Origin: Paragordius varius
Lineage: Eukaryota > Nematomorpha
NCBI GenBank assembly: GCA_964247055.1
Contig: OZ176052.1
Coordinates: 1,426,001 to 1,490,000 of the forward strand
Direction of reading: 5' to 3'
DNA: 64,000 bases
Shown: positions 1 through 13,029 of the stretch, piece after piece
Numbering within the stretch: position 1 is the first letter of the stretch
How the letters are laid out: every line of letters starts with the position of its first letter
Made by a program: the position numbers and the translations under genes
Notes under the pieces: generated by a model
Databases searched by the model: none
Told to the model about the DNA's origin: nothing
The model's input: the letters and a program-made list of their open reading frames with translations, nothing else

Positions 1-3000
1 GGATTGTAAGTTAATATTTTAGGTATTTGGTGGCTGATTTGATTAATGTTCGATATTCCTAATTAAAAGTATTTTTATAATGTAAACTTTAGATTCTAGG
101 ACAAGTAAGTTCATATTTTAGGTATTTGGTGGGTGATTGGATTAATGTTCGATATTTTTAATTAAAAGTATTTTTATAATGTAATTTTTAGATTCTTGGA
201 TTGTAAGTTAATATTTTAGGTATTTGGTGGCTGATTTGATTAATGTTCGATATTCCTAATTAAAAGTATATAATAATATAATTTTTAGATTCTTGGACAA
301 GTAAGTTAATATTTTAGGTATTTGGTGGGTGATTGGATTAATGTTCGATATTCCTAATTAAAAGTATTTTTATAATGTAATTGTTAGATTCTTGGACAAG
401 TAAGTTAATATTTTAGGTATTTGGTGGCTGATTTGATTAATGTTCGATATTCCTAATTAAAAGTATATAATAATATAATTTTTAGATTCTTGGACAAGTA
501 AGTTAATATTTTAGGTATTTGGTGGGTGATTGGATTAATGTTTGATATTCCTAATTAAAAGTATTTTTATAATGTAATTTTTAGATTCTTGGACAGTTAA
601 AATTTTATATTTGGTGGGTGATTGGATTAATGTTCGATATTCCTAATTAAAAGTATTTTTATAATGTAATTGTTAGATTCTTGGACAAGTAAGTTAATAT
701 TTTAGGTATTTGGTGGGTGATTGGATTAATGTTCGATATTCCTAATTAAAAGTATCTGTATAATGTAATTTTTAGATTCTAGGACAAGTAAGTTAATATT
801 TTAGGTATTTGGTGGCTGATTGGATTAATATTCGATATTCCTAATTAAAAGTATCTGTATAGTATAATTTTTAGATTCTTGGACAAGTAAGTTCATATTT
901 TAGGTATTTGGTGGGTGATTGGATTAATGTTCGATATTCCTAATTAAAAGTATTTTTATAATGTAATTTTTAGATTCTTGGATTGTAAGTTAATATTTTA
1001 GGTATTTGGTGGGTGATTGGATTAATGTTCGATATTCCTAATTAAAAGTATCTGTATAATGTAATTTTTAGATTCTAGGACAAGTAAGTTAATATTTTAG
1101 GTATTTGTTGGGTGATTGGATTAATGTTCGATATTCCTAATTAAAAGTATTTTTATAATGTAATTGTTAGATTCTTGGACAAGTAAGTTAATATTTTAGG
1201 TATTTGGTGGCTGATTTGATTAATGTTCGATATTCCTAATTAAAAGTATATAATAATATAATTTTTAGATTCTTGGACAAGTAAGTTAATATTTTAGGTA
1301 TTTGGTGGGTGATTGGATTAATGTTCGATATTCCTAATTAAAAGTATTTTTATAATGTAATTGTTAGATTCTTGGACAAGTAAGTTAATATTTTAGGTAT
1401 TTGGTGGGTGATTGGATTAATGTTCGATATTCCTAATTAAAAGTATTTTTATAATGTAATTGTTAGATTCTTGGACAAGTAAGTTAATATTTTAGGTATT
1501 TGGTGGGTGATTGGATTAATGTTCGATATTCCTAATTAAAAGTATCTGTATAATATAATTTTTAGATTCTTGGACAAGTAAGTTATTATTTTAGGTATTT
1601 GGTGGGTGATTGGATTAATGTTCGATATTCCTAATTAAAAGTATTTTTATAATGTAATTTTTAGATTCTTGGATTGTAAGTTAATATTTTAGGTATTTGG
1701 TGGGTGATTGGATTAATGTTCGATATTCCTAATTAAAAGTATCTGTAAAATGTAATTTTTAGATTCTAGGACAAGTAAGTTAATATTTTAGGTATTTGGT
1801 GGCTGATTGGATTAATGTTCGATATTCCTAATTAAAATATCTGTATAATATAATTTTTAGATTCTTGGACAAGTAAGTTAATATTTTAGGTATTTGGTGG
1901 GTGATTGGATTAATGTTCGATATTCCTAATTAAAAGTATCTGTATAATATAATTTTTAGATTCTTGGACAAGTAAGTTAATATTTTAGGTATTTGGTGGG
2001 TGATTGGATTAATGTTCGATATTCCTAATTAAAAGTATTTTTATAATGTAAACTTTAGATTCTAGGACAAGTAAGTTAATATTTTAGGTATTTGGTGGGT
2101 GATTGGATTAATGTTCGATATTTTTAATTAAAAGTATTTTTATAATGTAATTTTTAGATTCTTGGATTGTAAGTTAATATTTTAGGTATTTGGTGGCTGA
2201 TTTGATTAATGTTCGATATTCCTAATTAAAAGTATTTTTATAATGTAAACTTTAGATTCTAGGACAAGTAAGTTCATATTTTAGGTATTTGGTGGGTGAT
2301 TGGATTAATGTTCGATATTTTTAATTAAAAGTATTTTTATAATGTAATTTTTAGATTCTTGGATTGTAAGTTAATATTTTAGGTATTTGGTGGCTGATTT
2401 GATTAATGTTCGATATTCCTAATTAAAAGTATATAATAATATAATTTTTAGATTCTTGGACAAGTAAGTTAATATTTTAGGTATTTGGTGGGTGATTGGA
2501 TTAATGTTCGATATTCCTAATTAAAAGTATTTTTATAATGTAATTGTTAGATTCTTGGACAAGTAAGTTAATATTTTAGGTATTTGGTGGCTGATTTGAT
2601 TAATGTTCGATATTCCTAATTAAAAGTATATAATATTATAATTTTTAGATTCTTGGACAAGTAAGTTAATATTTTAGGTATTTGGTGGGTGATTGGATTA
2701 ATGTTTGATATTCCTAATTAAAAGTATTTTTATAATGTAATTTTTAGATTCTTGGACAGTTAAAATTTTATATTTGGTGGGTGATTGGATTAATGTTCGA
2801 TATTCCTAATTAAAAGTATTTTTATAATGTAATTGTTAGATTCTTGGACAAGTAAGTTAATATTTTAGGTATTTGGTGGGTGATTGGATTAATGTTCGAT
2901 ATTCCTAATTAAAAGTATCTGTATAATGTAATTTTTAGATTCTAGGACAAGTAAGTTAATATTTTAGGTATTTGGTGGCTGATTGGATTAATATTCGATA

Positions 3001-3350
3001 TTCCTAATTAAAAGTATCTGTATAGTATAATTTTTAGATTCTTGGACAAGTAAGTTCATATTTTAGGTATTTGGTGGGTGATTGGATTAATGTTCGATAT
3101 TCCTAATTAAAAGTATTTTTATAATGTAATTTTTAGATTCTTGGATTGTAAGTTAATATTTTAGGTATTTGGTGGGTGATTGGATTAATGTTCGATATTC
3201 CTAATTAAAAGTATCTGTATAATGTAATTTTTAGATTCTAGGACAAGTAAGTTAATATTTTAGGTATTTGTTGGGTGATTGGATTAATGTTCGATATTCC
3301 TAATTAAAAGTATTTTTATAATGTAATTGTTAGATTCTTGGACAAGTAAG
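1..3350. repeat. Duplicated block 1-1190 / 2164-3350 (offset 2,163 bp, 22 monomers)
   Basis: The series of subtypes from base 1 to about 1,190 recurs from 2,164 to about 3,350 in the same order. Shared rare tags include AAACTTTAG near 85 and 2,248, TTTGATATTCC near 541 and 2,704, the deleted monomer GGACAGTTAAAATTTTATA near 591 and 2,755, AATATTCGATATT near 829 and 2,992, and GTATTTGTTGGG near 1,100 and 3,265. After about 1,190 the two copies diverge (GGCTGATTTG against GGGTGATTGG). A third related start, sharing only the first few monomers, is at 5,216. Confidence 0.85.
1276..1374 (+). repeat. Exemplar type A satellite monomer (99 bp)
   Basis: A clean example of the zone 1 monomer, phased from GACAAGTAAG to the next copy. 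Its diagnostic bases are GGTATTTGG (A rather than G in the fourth position), GGGTGATTGGATTAATG, and a tail of ATTTTTATAATGTAATTG. Related type A subtypes change the tail to CTGTATAATGTAA or TATATAATAATATAA, change the head to GGATTGTAAG, or change the middle to GGCTGATTTGATT. These subtypes occur in fixed orders in the higher-order repeats and act as tags for tracing duplications. Confidence 0.9.
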
Positions 3351-5502
3351 TTAATATTTTAGGTATTTGGTGGGTGATTGGATTAATGTTCGATATTCCT
3401 AATTAAAAGTATCTGTATAATGTAATTTTTAGATTCTAGGACAAGTAAGTTAATATTTTAGGTATTTGGTGGCTGATTGGATTAATATTCGATATTCCTA
3501 ATTAAAAGTATCTGTATAATATAATTTTTAGATTCTTGGACAAGTAAGTTCATATTTTAGGTATTTGGTGGGTGATTGGATTAATGTTCGATATTCCTAA
3601 TTAAAAGTATTTTTATAATGTAATTTTTAGATTCTTGGATTGTAAGTTAATATTTTAGGTATTTGTTGGGTGATTGGATTAATGTTCGATATTCCTAATT
3701 AAAAGTATTTTTATAATGTAATTTTTAGATTCTAGGACAAGTAAGTTAATATTTTAGGTATTTGGTGGGTGATTGGATTAATGTTCGATATTCCTAATTA
3801 AAAGTATTTTTATAATGTAATTTTTAAATTCTTGGACAAGTAAGTTAAAATTTTATATTTGGTGGGTGATTGGATTAATGTTCGATATTCCTAATTAAAA
3901 GTATTTTTATAATGTAATTGTTAGATTCTTGGACAAGTAAGTTAATATTTTAGGTATTTGGTGGGTGATTGGATTAATGTTCGATATTCCTAATTAAAAG
4001 TATCTGTATAATGTAATTTTTAGATTCTAGGACAAGTAAGTTAATATTTTAGGTATTTGGTGGGTGATTGGATTAATGTTCGATATTCATAATTAAAAGT
4101 ATTTTTATAATGTAAACTTTAGATTCTAGGACAAGTAAGTTAATATTTTAGGTATTTGGTGGGTGATTGGATTAATGTTCGATATTCCAATTAAAAGTAT
4201 CTGTATAATATAATTTTTAGATTCTTGGACAAGTAAGTTATTATTTTAGGTATTTGGTGGCTGATTTGATTAATGTTCGATATTCCTAATTAAAAGTATT
4301 TTTATAATGTAATTGTTAGATTCTTGGACAAGTAAGTTAATATTTTAGGTATTTGGTGGGTGATTGGATTAATGTTCGATATTCCTAATTAAAAGTATTT
4401 TTATAATGTAATTGTTAGATTCTTGGACAAGTAAGTTAATATTTTAGGTATTTGGTGGGTGATTGGATTAATGTTCGATATTCCTAATTAAAAGTATTTT
4501 TATAATGTAATTGTTAGATTCTTGGACAAGTAAGTTAATATTTTAGGTATTTGGTGGGTGATTGGATTAATGTTCGATATTCCTAATTAAAAGTATCTGT
4601 ATAATATAATTTTTAGATTCTTGGACAAGTAAGTTATTATTTTAGGTATTTGGTGGGTGATTGGATTAATGTTCGATATTCCTAATTAAAAGTATTTTTA
4701 TAATGTAATTTTTAGATTCTTGGATTGTAAGTTAATATTTTAGGTATTTGGTGGGTGATTGGATTAATGTTCGATATTCCTAATTAAAAGTATCTGTATA
4801 ATGTAATTTTTAGATTCTAGGACAAGTAAGTTAATATTTTAGGTATTTGGTGGCTGATTGGATTAATGTTCGATATTCCTAATTAAAAGTATCTGTATAA
4901 TATAATTTTTAGATTCTTGGACAAGTAAGTTAATATTTTAGGTATTTGGTGGGTGATTGGATTAATGTTCGATATTCCTAATTAAAAGTATCTGTATAAT
5001 ATAATTTTTAGATTCTTGGACAAGTAAGTTAATATTTTAGGTATTTGGTGGGTGATTGGATTAATGTTCGATATTCCTAATTAAAAGTATTTTTATAATG
5101 TAAACTTTAGATTCTAGGACAAGTAAGTTAATATTTTAGGTATTTGGTGGGTGATTGGATTAATGTTCGATATTTTTAATTAAAAGTATTTTTATAATGT
5201 AATTTTTAGATTCTTGGATTGTAAGTTAATATTTTAGGTATTTGGTGGCTGATTTGATTAATGTTCGATATTCCTAATTAAAAGTATTTTTATAATGTAA
5301 ACTTTAGATTCTAGGACAAGTAAGTTCATATTTTAGGTATTTGGTGGGTGATTGGATTAATGTTCGATATTTTTAATTAAAAGTATTTTTATAATGTAAT
5401 TTTTAGATTCTTGGATTGTAAGTTAATATTTTAGGTATTTGGTGGCTGATTTGATTAATGTTCGATATTCCTAATTAAAAGTATATAATAATATAATTTT
5501 TA
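1290..5502. repeat. Duplicated block 1290-2450 / 4342-5502 (offset 3,052 bp, 31 monomers)
   Basis: The run GTTATTATTTT, GGATTGTAAG, CTGTAtAATG, GGCTGATTGG, two CTGTATAATATAA units, AAACTTTAG, TTTTTAATTAAAAG appears from about 1,560 and again from about 4,610, with the same spacing. Small private differences exist, such as a missing G near 1,835 and CTGTAAAATG near 1,742. The block overlaps the 2,163-bp duplication, so at least two rounds of segmental copying are layered here. Confidence 0.8.
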
Positions 5503-5839
5503 GATTCTTGGACAAGTAAGTTAATATTTTAGGTATTTGGTGGGTGATTGGATTAATGTTCGATATTCCTAATTAAAAGTATCTGTATAATATAATTTTT
5601 AGATTCTTGGACAAGTAAGTTAATATTTTAGGTATTTGGTGGGTGATTGGATTAATGTTCGATATTCCTAATTAAAAGTATTTTTATAATGTAAACTTTA
5701 GATTCTAGGACAAGTAAGTTAATATTTTAGGTATTTGGTGGGTGATTGGATTAATGTTCGATATTCCTAATTAAAAGTATTTTTATAATGTAATTGTTAG
5801 ATTCTTGGACAAGTAAGTTAATATTTTAGGTATTTGGTG

Positions 5840-7610
5840 GGTGATTGGATTAATGTTCGGTATTCCTAATCAAAAGTATCTGTATAATATAATTTTTAGA
5901 TTCTTGGACAAGTAAGTTATTATTTTAGGTATTTGGTGGGTGATTGGATTAATGTTCGATATTCCTAATTAAAAGTATTTTTTGTAATTTTTAGATTCTT
6001 GGATTGTAAGTTAATATTTTAGGTATTTGGTGGGTGATTGGATTAATGTTCGATATTCCTAATTAAAAGTATCTGTATAATGTAATTTTTAGATTCTAGG
6101 ACAAGTAAGTTAATATTTTAGGTATTTGGTGGGTGATTGGATTAATGTTCGATATTCCTAATTAAAAGTATTTTTATAATGTAATTTTTTAGATTCTTGG
6201 ACAAGTAAGTTAATATTTTAGGTGTTTGGTGGGTGATTGGATTAATGTTCGATATTCCTAACTAAAAGTATTTTTATAATCTAATTTTTAGATTCTTGGA
6301 TTGTAAGTTAATATTTTAGGTATTTGGTGGGTGATTGGATTAATGTTCGATATTCCTAATTAAAAGTATCTGTATAATGTAATTTTTAGATTCTAGGACA
6401 AGTAAGTTAATATTTTAGGTATTTGGTGGCTGATTTGATTAATGTTCGATATTCCTAATTAAAAGTATTTTTATCATGTTATTTTTAGATTCTTGGACAA
6501 GTAAGTTAATATTTTAGGTGTTTGGTGGGTGATTCAATTAATGTTCGATATTCCTAATTAAAAGTATTTTTATAATGTAATTTTTAGATTCTTGGACAAG
6601 TAAGTTAATATTTTAGGTATTTGGTGGGTGATTAGAATAATGTTCGATATTCCTAATTAAAAGTATTTTTATAATTTGATTTATAGATACTTGGACAAGT
6701 AAGTTAATATTTTAGATGTTTGGTGGGTGATTGGATTAATGTTCGGTATTCCTAATCAAAAGTATCTGTATAATATAATTTTTAGATTCTTGGACAAGTA
6801 AGTTATTATTTTAGGTATTTGGTGGGTGATTGGATTAATGTTCGATATTCCTAATTAAAAGTATTTTTTGTAATTTTTAGATTCTTGGATTGTAAGTTAA
6901 TATTTTAGGTATTTGGTGGGTGATTGGATTAATGTTCGATATTCCTAATTAAAAGTATCTGTATAATGTAATTTTTAGATTCTAGGACAAGTAAGTTAAT
7001 ATTTTAGGTATTTGGTGGGTGATTGGATTAATGTTCGATATTCCTAATTAAAAGTATTTTTATAATGTAATTTTTTAGATTCTTGGACAAGTAAGTTAAT
7101 ATTTTAGGTGTTTGGTGGGTGATTGGATTAATGTTCGATATTCCTAACTAAAAGTATTTTTATAATCTAATTTTTAGATTCTTGGATTGTAAGTTAATAT
7201 TTTAGGTATTTGGTGGGTGATTGGATTAATGTTCGATATTCCTAATTAAAAGTATCTGTATAATGTAATTTTTAGATTCTAGGACAAGTAAGTTAATATT
7301 TTAGGTGTTTGGTGTTGATTGGAATAATGTTCGATATTCCTAATTAAAAGTATTTTTATCATGTTATTTTTAGATTCTTGGACAAGTAAGTTAATATTTT
7401 AGGTGTTTGGTGGGTGATTCAATTAATGTTCGATATTCCTAATTAAAAGTATTTTTATAATGTAATTTTTAGATTCTTGGACAAGTAAGTTAATATTTTA
7501 GGTATTTGGTGGGTGATTAGAATAATGTTCGATATTCCTAATTAAAAGTATTTTTATAATTTGATTTATAGATACTTGGACAAGTAAGTTAATATTTTAG
7601 ATGTTTGGTG
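5840..7610. repeat. Tandem duplicated block, period 886 bp (9 monomers)
   Basis: GGTATTCCTAATCAAAAG at 5,858 and 6,744, the shortened monomer GTATTTTTTGTAATTTTT near 5,978 and 6,864, TAATCTAATTTTTAG, TCATGTTATTTTTAG, GATTCAATTAATG and TTGATTTATAGATAC follow in the same order in both copies. One local difference is visible: GGCTGATTTGATT near 6,425 against GTGTTGATTGGAATAATG near 7,312. The two copies are adjacent, as a tandem higher-order unit would be. Confidence 0.75.
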
Positions 7611-7860
7611 GGTGATTGGATTAATGTTCGATATTCCTAATTAAAAGTATTTTTATAATGTAATTTTTAGATTCTTGGATTGTAAGTTAATATTTTAGGT
7701 ATTTGGTGGGTGATTGGATTAATGTTCGATATTCCTAATTAAAAGTATTTTTATAATGTAATTTTTTAGATTCTTGGACAAGTAAGTTAATATTTTAGGT
7801 GTTTGGTGGGTGATTGGATTAATGTTCGATATTCCTAACTAAAAGTATTTTTATAATCTA

Positions 7861-10800
7861 ATTTTTAGATTCTTGGATTGTAAGTTAATATTTTAGGTAT
7901 TTGGTGGGTGATTGGATTAATGTTCGATATTCCTAATTAAAAGTATCTGTATAATGTAATTTTTAGATTCTAGGACAAGTAAGTTAATATTTTAGGTATT
8001 TGGTGGCTGATTTGATTAATGTTCGATATTCCTAATTAAAAGTATATAATAATATAATTTTTAGATTCTTGGACAAGTAAGTTAATATTTTAGGTATTTG
8101 GTGGGTGATTGGATTAATGTTCGATATTCCCAATTAAAAGTATTTTTATAATGTAAACTTTACATTCTAGGACAAGTAAGTTAATATTTTAGGTATTTGG
8201 TGGGTGATTGGATTAATGTTCGATATTCCTAATTAAAAGTATTTTTATAATGTAATTGTTAGATTCTTGGACAAGTAAGTTAATATTTTAGGTATTTGGT
8301 GGGTGATTGGATTAATGTTCGATATTCCTAATTAAAAGTATCTGTATAATATAATTTTTAGATTCTTGGACAAGTAAGTTATTATTTTAGGTATTTGGTG
8401 GGTGATTGGATTAATGTTCGATATTCCTAATTAAAAGTATTTTTATAATGTAATTTTTAGATTCTTGGATTGTAAGTTAATATTTTAGGTATTTGGTGGG
8501 TGATTGGATTAATGTTCGATATTCCTAATTAAAAGTATCTGTATAATGTAATTTTTAGATTCTAGGACAAGTAAGTTAATATTTTAGGTATTTGGTGGCT
8601 GATTGGATTAATGTTCGATATTCCTAATTAAAAGTATCTGTATAATATAATTTTTAGATTCTTGGACAAGTAAGTTCATATTTTAGGTATTTGGTGGGTG
8701 ATTGGATTAATGTTCGATATTTTTAATTAAAAGTATTTTTATAATGTAATTTTTAGATTCTTGGATTGTAAGTTAATATTTTAGGTATTTGGTGGGTGAT
8801 TGGATTAATGTTCGATTAAAAAGTATTTTTATAATTTAATTTTTAGATTCTTGGATTGTAAGTTAATATTTTAGGTATTTGGTGGCTGATTTGATTAATG
8901 TTCGATATTCCTAATTAAAAGTATATAATAATATAATTTTTAGATTCTTGGACAAGTAAGTCAATATTTTAGGTATTTGGTGGGTGATTGGATTAATGTT
9001 CGATATTCCTAATTAAAAGTATCTGTATAATATAATTTTTAGATTCTTGGACAAGTAAGTTAATATTTTAGGTATTTGGTGGGTGATTGGATTAATGTTC
9101 GATATTCCTAATTAAAAGTATTTTTATAATGTAAACTTTAGATTCTAGGACAAGTAAGTTAATATTTTAGGTATTTGGTGGGTGATTGGATTAATGTTCG
9201 ATATTCCTAATTAAAAGTATTTCTATAATGTAATTGTTAGATTCTTGGACAAGTAAGTTAATATTTTAGGTATTTAGTGGGTGATTGGATTAATGTTCGG
9301 TATTCCTAATCAAAAGTATCTGTATAATATAATTTTTAGATTCTTGGACAAGTAAGTTATTATTTTAGGTATTTGGTGGGTGATTGGATTGATGTTCGAT
9401 ATTCCTAATTAAAAGTATTTTTAGAATGTAATTTTTAGATTCTTGGATTGTAAGTTAATATTTTAGGTATTTGGTGGGTGATTGGATTAATGTTCGATAT
9501 TCCTAATTAAAAGTATCTGTATAATGTAATTTTTAGATTCTAGGACAAGTAAGTTAATATTTTAGGTGTTTGGTGTTGATTGGAATAATGTTCGATATTC
9601 CTAATTAAAAGTATTTTTATCATGTTATTTTTAGATTCTTGGACAAGTAAGTTAATATTTTAGGTATTTGGTGGGTGATCAGAATAATGTTCGATATTCC
9701 TAATTAAAAGTATTTTTATAATTTGATTTATAGATTCTTGGACAAGTAATTATATATTTTAGGTGTTTGGTGGGTGATTCAATTAATGTTCGATATTCCT
9801 AATTAAAAGTATTTTTATAATGTAATTTTTAGATTCTTGGACAAGTAAGTTAATATTTTAGGTATTTGGTGGGTGATTAGAATAATGTTCGATATTCCTA
9901 ATTAAAAGTATTTTTATAATTTGATTTATAGATACTTGGACAAGTAAGTTAATATTTTAGATGTTTGGTGGGTGATTGGATTAATGTTCGATATTCCTAA
10001 TTAAAAGTATTTTTATAATGTAATTTTTAGATTCTTGGATTGTAAGTTAATATTTTAGGTATTTGGTGGGTGATTGGATTAATGTTCGATATTCCTAATT
10101 AAAAGTATTTTTATAATGTAATTTTTTAGATTCTTGGACAAGTAAGTTAATATTTTAGGTGTTTGGTGGGTGATTGGATTAATGTTCGATATTCCTAATT
10201 AAAAGTATTTTTATAATCTAATTTTTAGATTCTTGGACAAGTAAGTTAATATTTTAGGTATTTGGTGGGTGATTGGATTAATGTTCGATATTCCTAATTA
10301 AAAGTATCTGTATAATATAATTTTTAGATTCTTGGACAAGTAAGTTATTATTTTAGGTATTTGGTGGGTGATTGGATTAATGTTCGATATTCCTAATTAA
10401 AAATATTTTTATAATGTAATTTTTAGATTCTTGGATTGTAAGTTAATATTTTAGGTATTTGGTGGGTGATTGGATTAATGTTCGATATTCCTAATTAAAA
10501 GTATCTGTATAATGTAATTTTTAGATTCTAGGACAAGTAAGTTAATATTTTAGGTATTTGGTGGCTGATTTGATTAATGTTCGATATTCCTAATTAAAAG
10601 TATATAATAATATAATTTTTAGATTCTTGGACAAGTAAGTTAATATTTTAGGTATTTGGTGGGTGATTGCATTAATGTTCGATATTCCCAATTAAAAGTA
10701 TTTTTATAATGTAAACTTTAGATTCTAGGACAAGTAAGTCAATATTTTAGGTATTTGGTGGGTGATTGGATTAATGTTCGATATTCCTAATTAAAAGTAT

Positions 10801-12210
10801 TTTTATAATGTAATTGTTAGATTCTTGGACAAGTAAGTTAATATTTTAGGTATTTGGTGGGTGATTGGATTAATGTTCGATATTCCTAATTAAAAGTATC
10901 TGTATAATATAATTTTTAGATTCTTGGACAAGTAAGTTATTATTTTAGGTATTTGGTGGGTGATTGGATTAATGTTCGATATTCCTAATTAAAAATATTT
11001 TTATAATGTAATTTTTAGATTCTTGGATTGTAAGTTAATATTTTAGGTATTTGGTGGGTGATTGGATTAATGTTCGATATTCCTAATTAAAAGTATCTGT
11101 ATAATGTAATTTTTAGATTCTAGGACAAGTAAGTTAATATTTTAGGTATTTGGTGGCTGATTTGATTAATGTTCGATATTCCTAATTAAAAGTATATAAT
11201 AATATAATTTTTAGATTCTTGGACAAGTAAGTTAATATTTTAGGTATTTGGTGGGTGATTGGATTAATGTTCGATATTCCCAATTAAAAGTATTTTTATA
11301 ATGTAAACTTTACATTCTAGGACAAGTAAGTTAATATTTTAGGTATTTGGTGGGTGATTGGATTAATGTTCGATATTCCTAATTAAAAGTATTTTTATAA
11401 TGTAATTGTTAGATTCTTGGACAAGTAAGTTAATATTTTAGGTATTTGGTGGGTGATTGGATTAATGTTCGATATTCCTAATTAAAAGTATCTGTATAAT
11501 ATAATTTTTAGATTCTTGGACAAGTAAGTTATTATTTTAGGTATTTGGTGGGTGATTGGATTAATGTTCGATATTCCTAATTAAAAGTATTTTTATAATG
11601 TAATTTTTAGATTCTTGGATTGTAAGTTAATATTTTAGGTATTTGGTGGGTGATTGGATTAATGTTCGATATTCCTAATTAAAAGTATCTGTATAATGTA
11701 ATTTTTAGATTCTAGGACAAGTAAGTTAATATTTTAGGTATTTGGTGGCTGATTGGATTAATGTTCGATATTCCTAATTAAAAGTATCTGTATAATATAA
11801 TTTTTAGATTCTTGGACAAGTAAGTTCATATTTTAGGTATTTGGTGGGTGATTGGATTAATGTTCGATATTTTTAATTAAAAGTATTTTTATAATGTAAT
11901 TTTTAGATTCTTGGATTGTAAGTTAATATTTTAGGTATTTGGTGGGTGATTGGATTAATGTTCGATTAAAAAGTATTTTTATAATGTAATTTTTAGATTC
12001 TTGGATTGTAAGTTAATATTTTAGGTATTTGGTGGCTGATTTGATTAATGTTCGATATTCCTAATTAAAAGTATATAATAATATAATTTTTAGATTCTTG
12101 GACAAGTAAGTTAATATTTTAGGTATTTGGTGGGTGATTGGATTAATGTTCGATATTCCTAATTAAAAGTATCTGTATAATATAATTTTTAGATTCTTGG
12201 ACAAGTAAGT
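7861..12210. repeat. Duplicated block 7861-9060 / 11011-12210 (offset 3,150 bp)
   Basis: A 1.2-kb module of about 12 monomers recurs with constant offset. Diagnostic tags are TACATTCTAGGAC (8,161 and 11,311), CCCAATTAAAAG, GTTATTATTTT, GTTCATATTTT, TTTTTAATTAAAAG and the shortened GTTCGATTAAAAAG monomer (8,811 and 11,961). TACATTCTAG occurs nowhere else that I saw, so these two copies are each other's closest relatives. The module is also related to those at 13,260, 15,026, 18,553 and 22,299. Confidence 0.85.
10230..11740. repeat. Six-monomer higher-order repeat, period 592 bp, ~2.5 copies
   Basis: TAAGTTATTATTTTAGG lies at 10,341, 10,933 and 11,525, exactly 592 bp apart each time. The rare five-A form AAAAATATTTTT occurs near 10,399 and 10,991 in the first two copies. 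The unit order is CTGTATAATATAA, GTTATTATTTT, GGATTGTAAG, CTGTATAATG plus CTAGGACAAG, GGCTGATTTG, CCCAATTAAAAG plus AAACTTTA. Confidence 0.8.
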
Positions 12211-13029
12211 TATTATTTTAGGTATTTGGTGGGTGATTGGATTAATGTTCGATATTCCTAATTAAAAGTATTTTTTGTAATTTTTAGATTCTTGGATTGT
12301 AAGTTAATATTTTAGGTATTTGGTGGGTGATTGGATTAATGTTCGATATTCCTAATTAAAAGTATCTGTATAATGTAATTTTTAGATTCTAGGACAAGTA
12401 AGTTAATATTTTAGGTGTTTGGTGTTGATTGGAATAATGTTCGATATTCCTAATTAAAAGTATTTTTATAATTTGATTTATAGATACTTGGACAAGTAAG
12501 TTAATATTTTAGATGTTTGGTGGGTGATTGGATTAATGTTCGATATTCCTAATTAAAAGTATTTTTATAATGTAATTTTTAGATTCTTGGATTGTAAGTT
12601 AATATTTTAGGTATTTGGTGGGTGATTAGAATAATGTTTGATATTCCTAATTAAAAGTATTTTTATAATTTGATTTATAGATACTTGGACAAGTAAGTTA
12701 ATATTTTAGATGTTTGGTGGGTGATTGGATTAATGTTCGATATTCCTAATTAAAAGTATTTTTATAATGTAATTTTTAGATTCTTGGATTGTAAGTTAAT
12801 ATTTTAGGTATTTGGTGGGTGATTGGATTAATGTTCGATATTCCTAATTAAAAGTATTTTTATAATGTAATTTTTAGATTCTTGGACAAGTAAGTTAATA
12901 TTTTAGGTATTTGGTGGGTGATTAGAATAATGTTTGATATTCCTAATTAAAAGTATTTTTATAATTTGATTTATAGATACTTGGACAAGTAAGTTAATAT
13001 TTTAGATGTTTGGTGGGTGATTGGATTAA

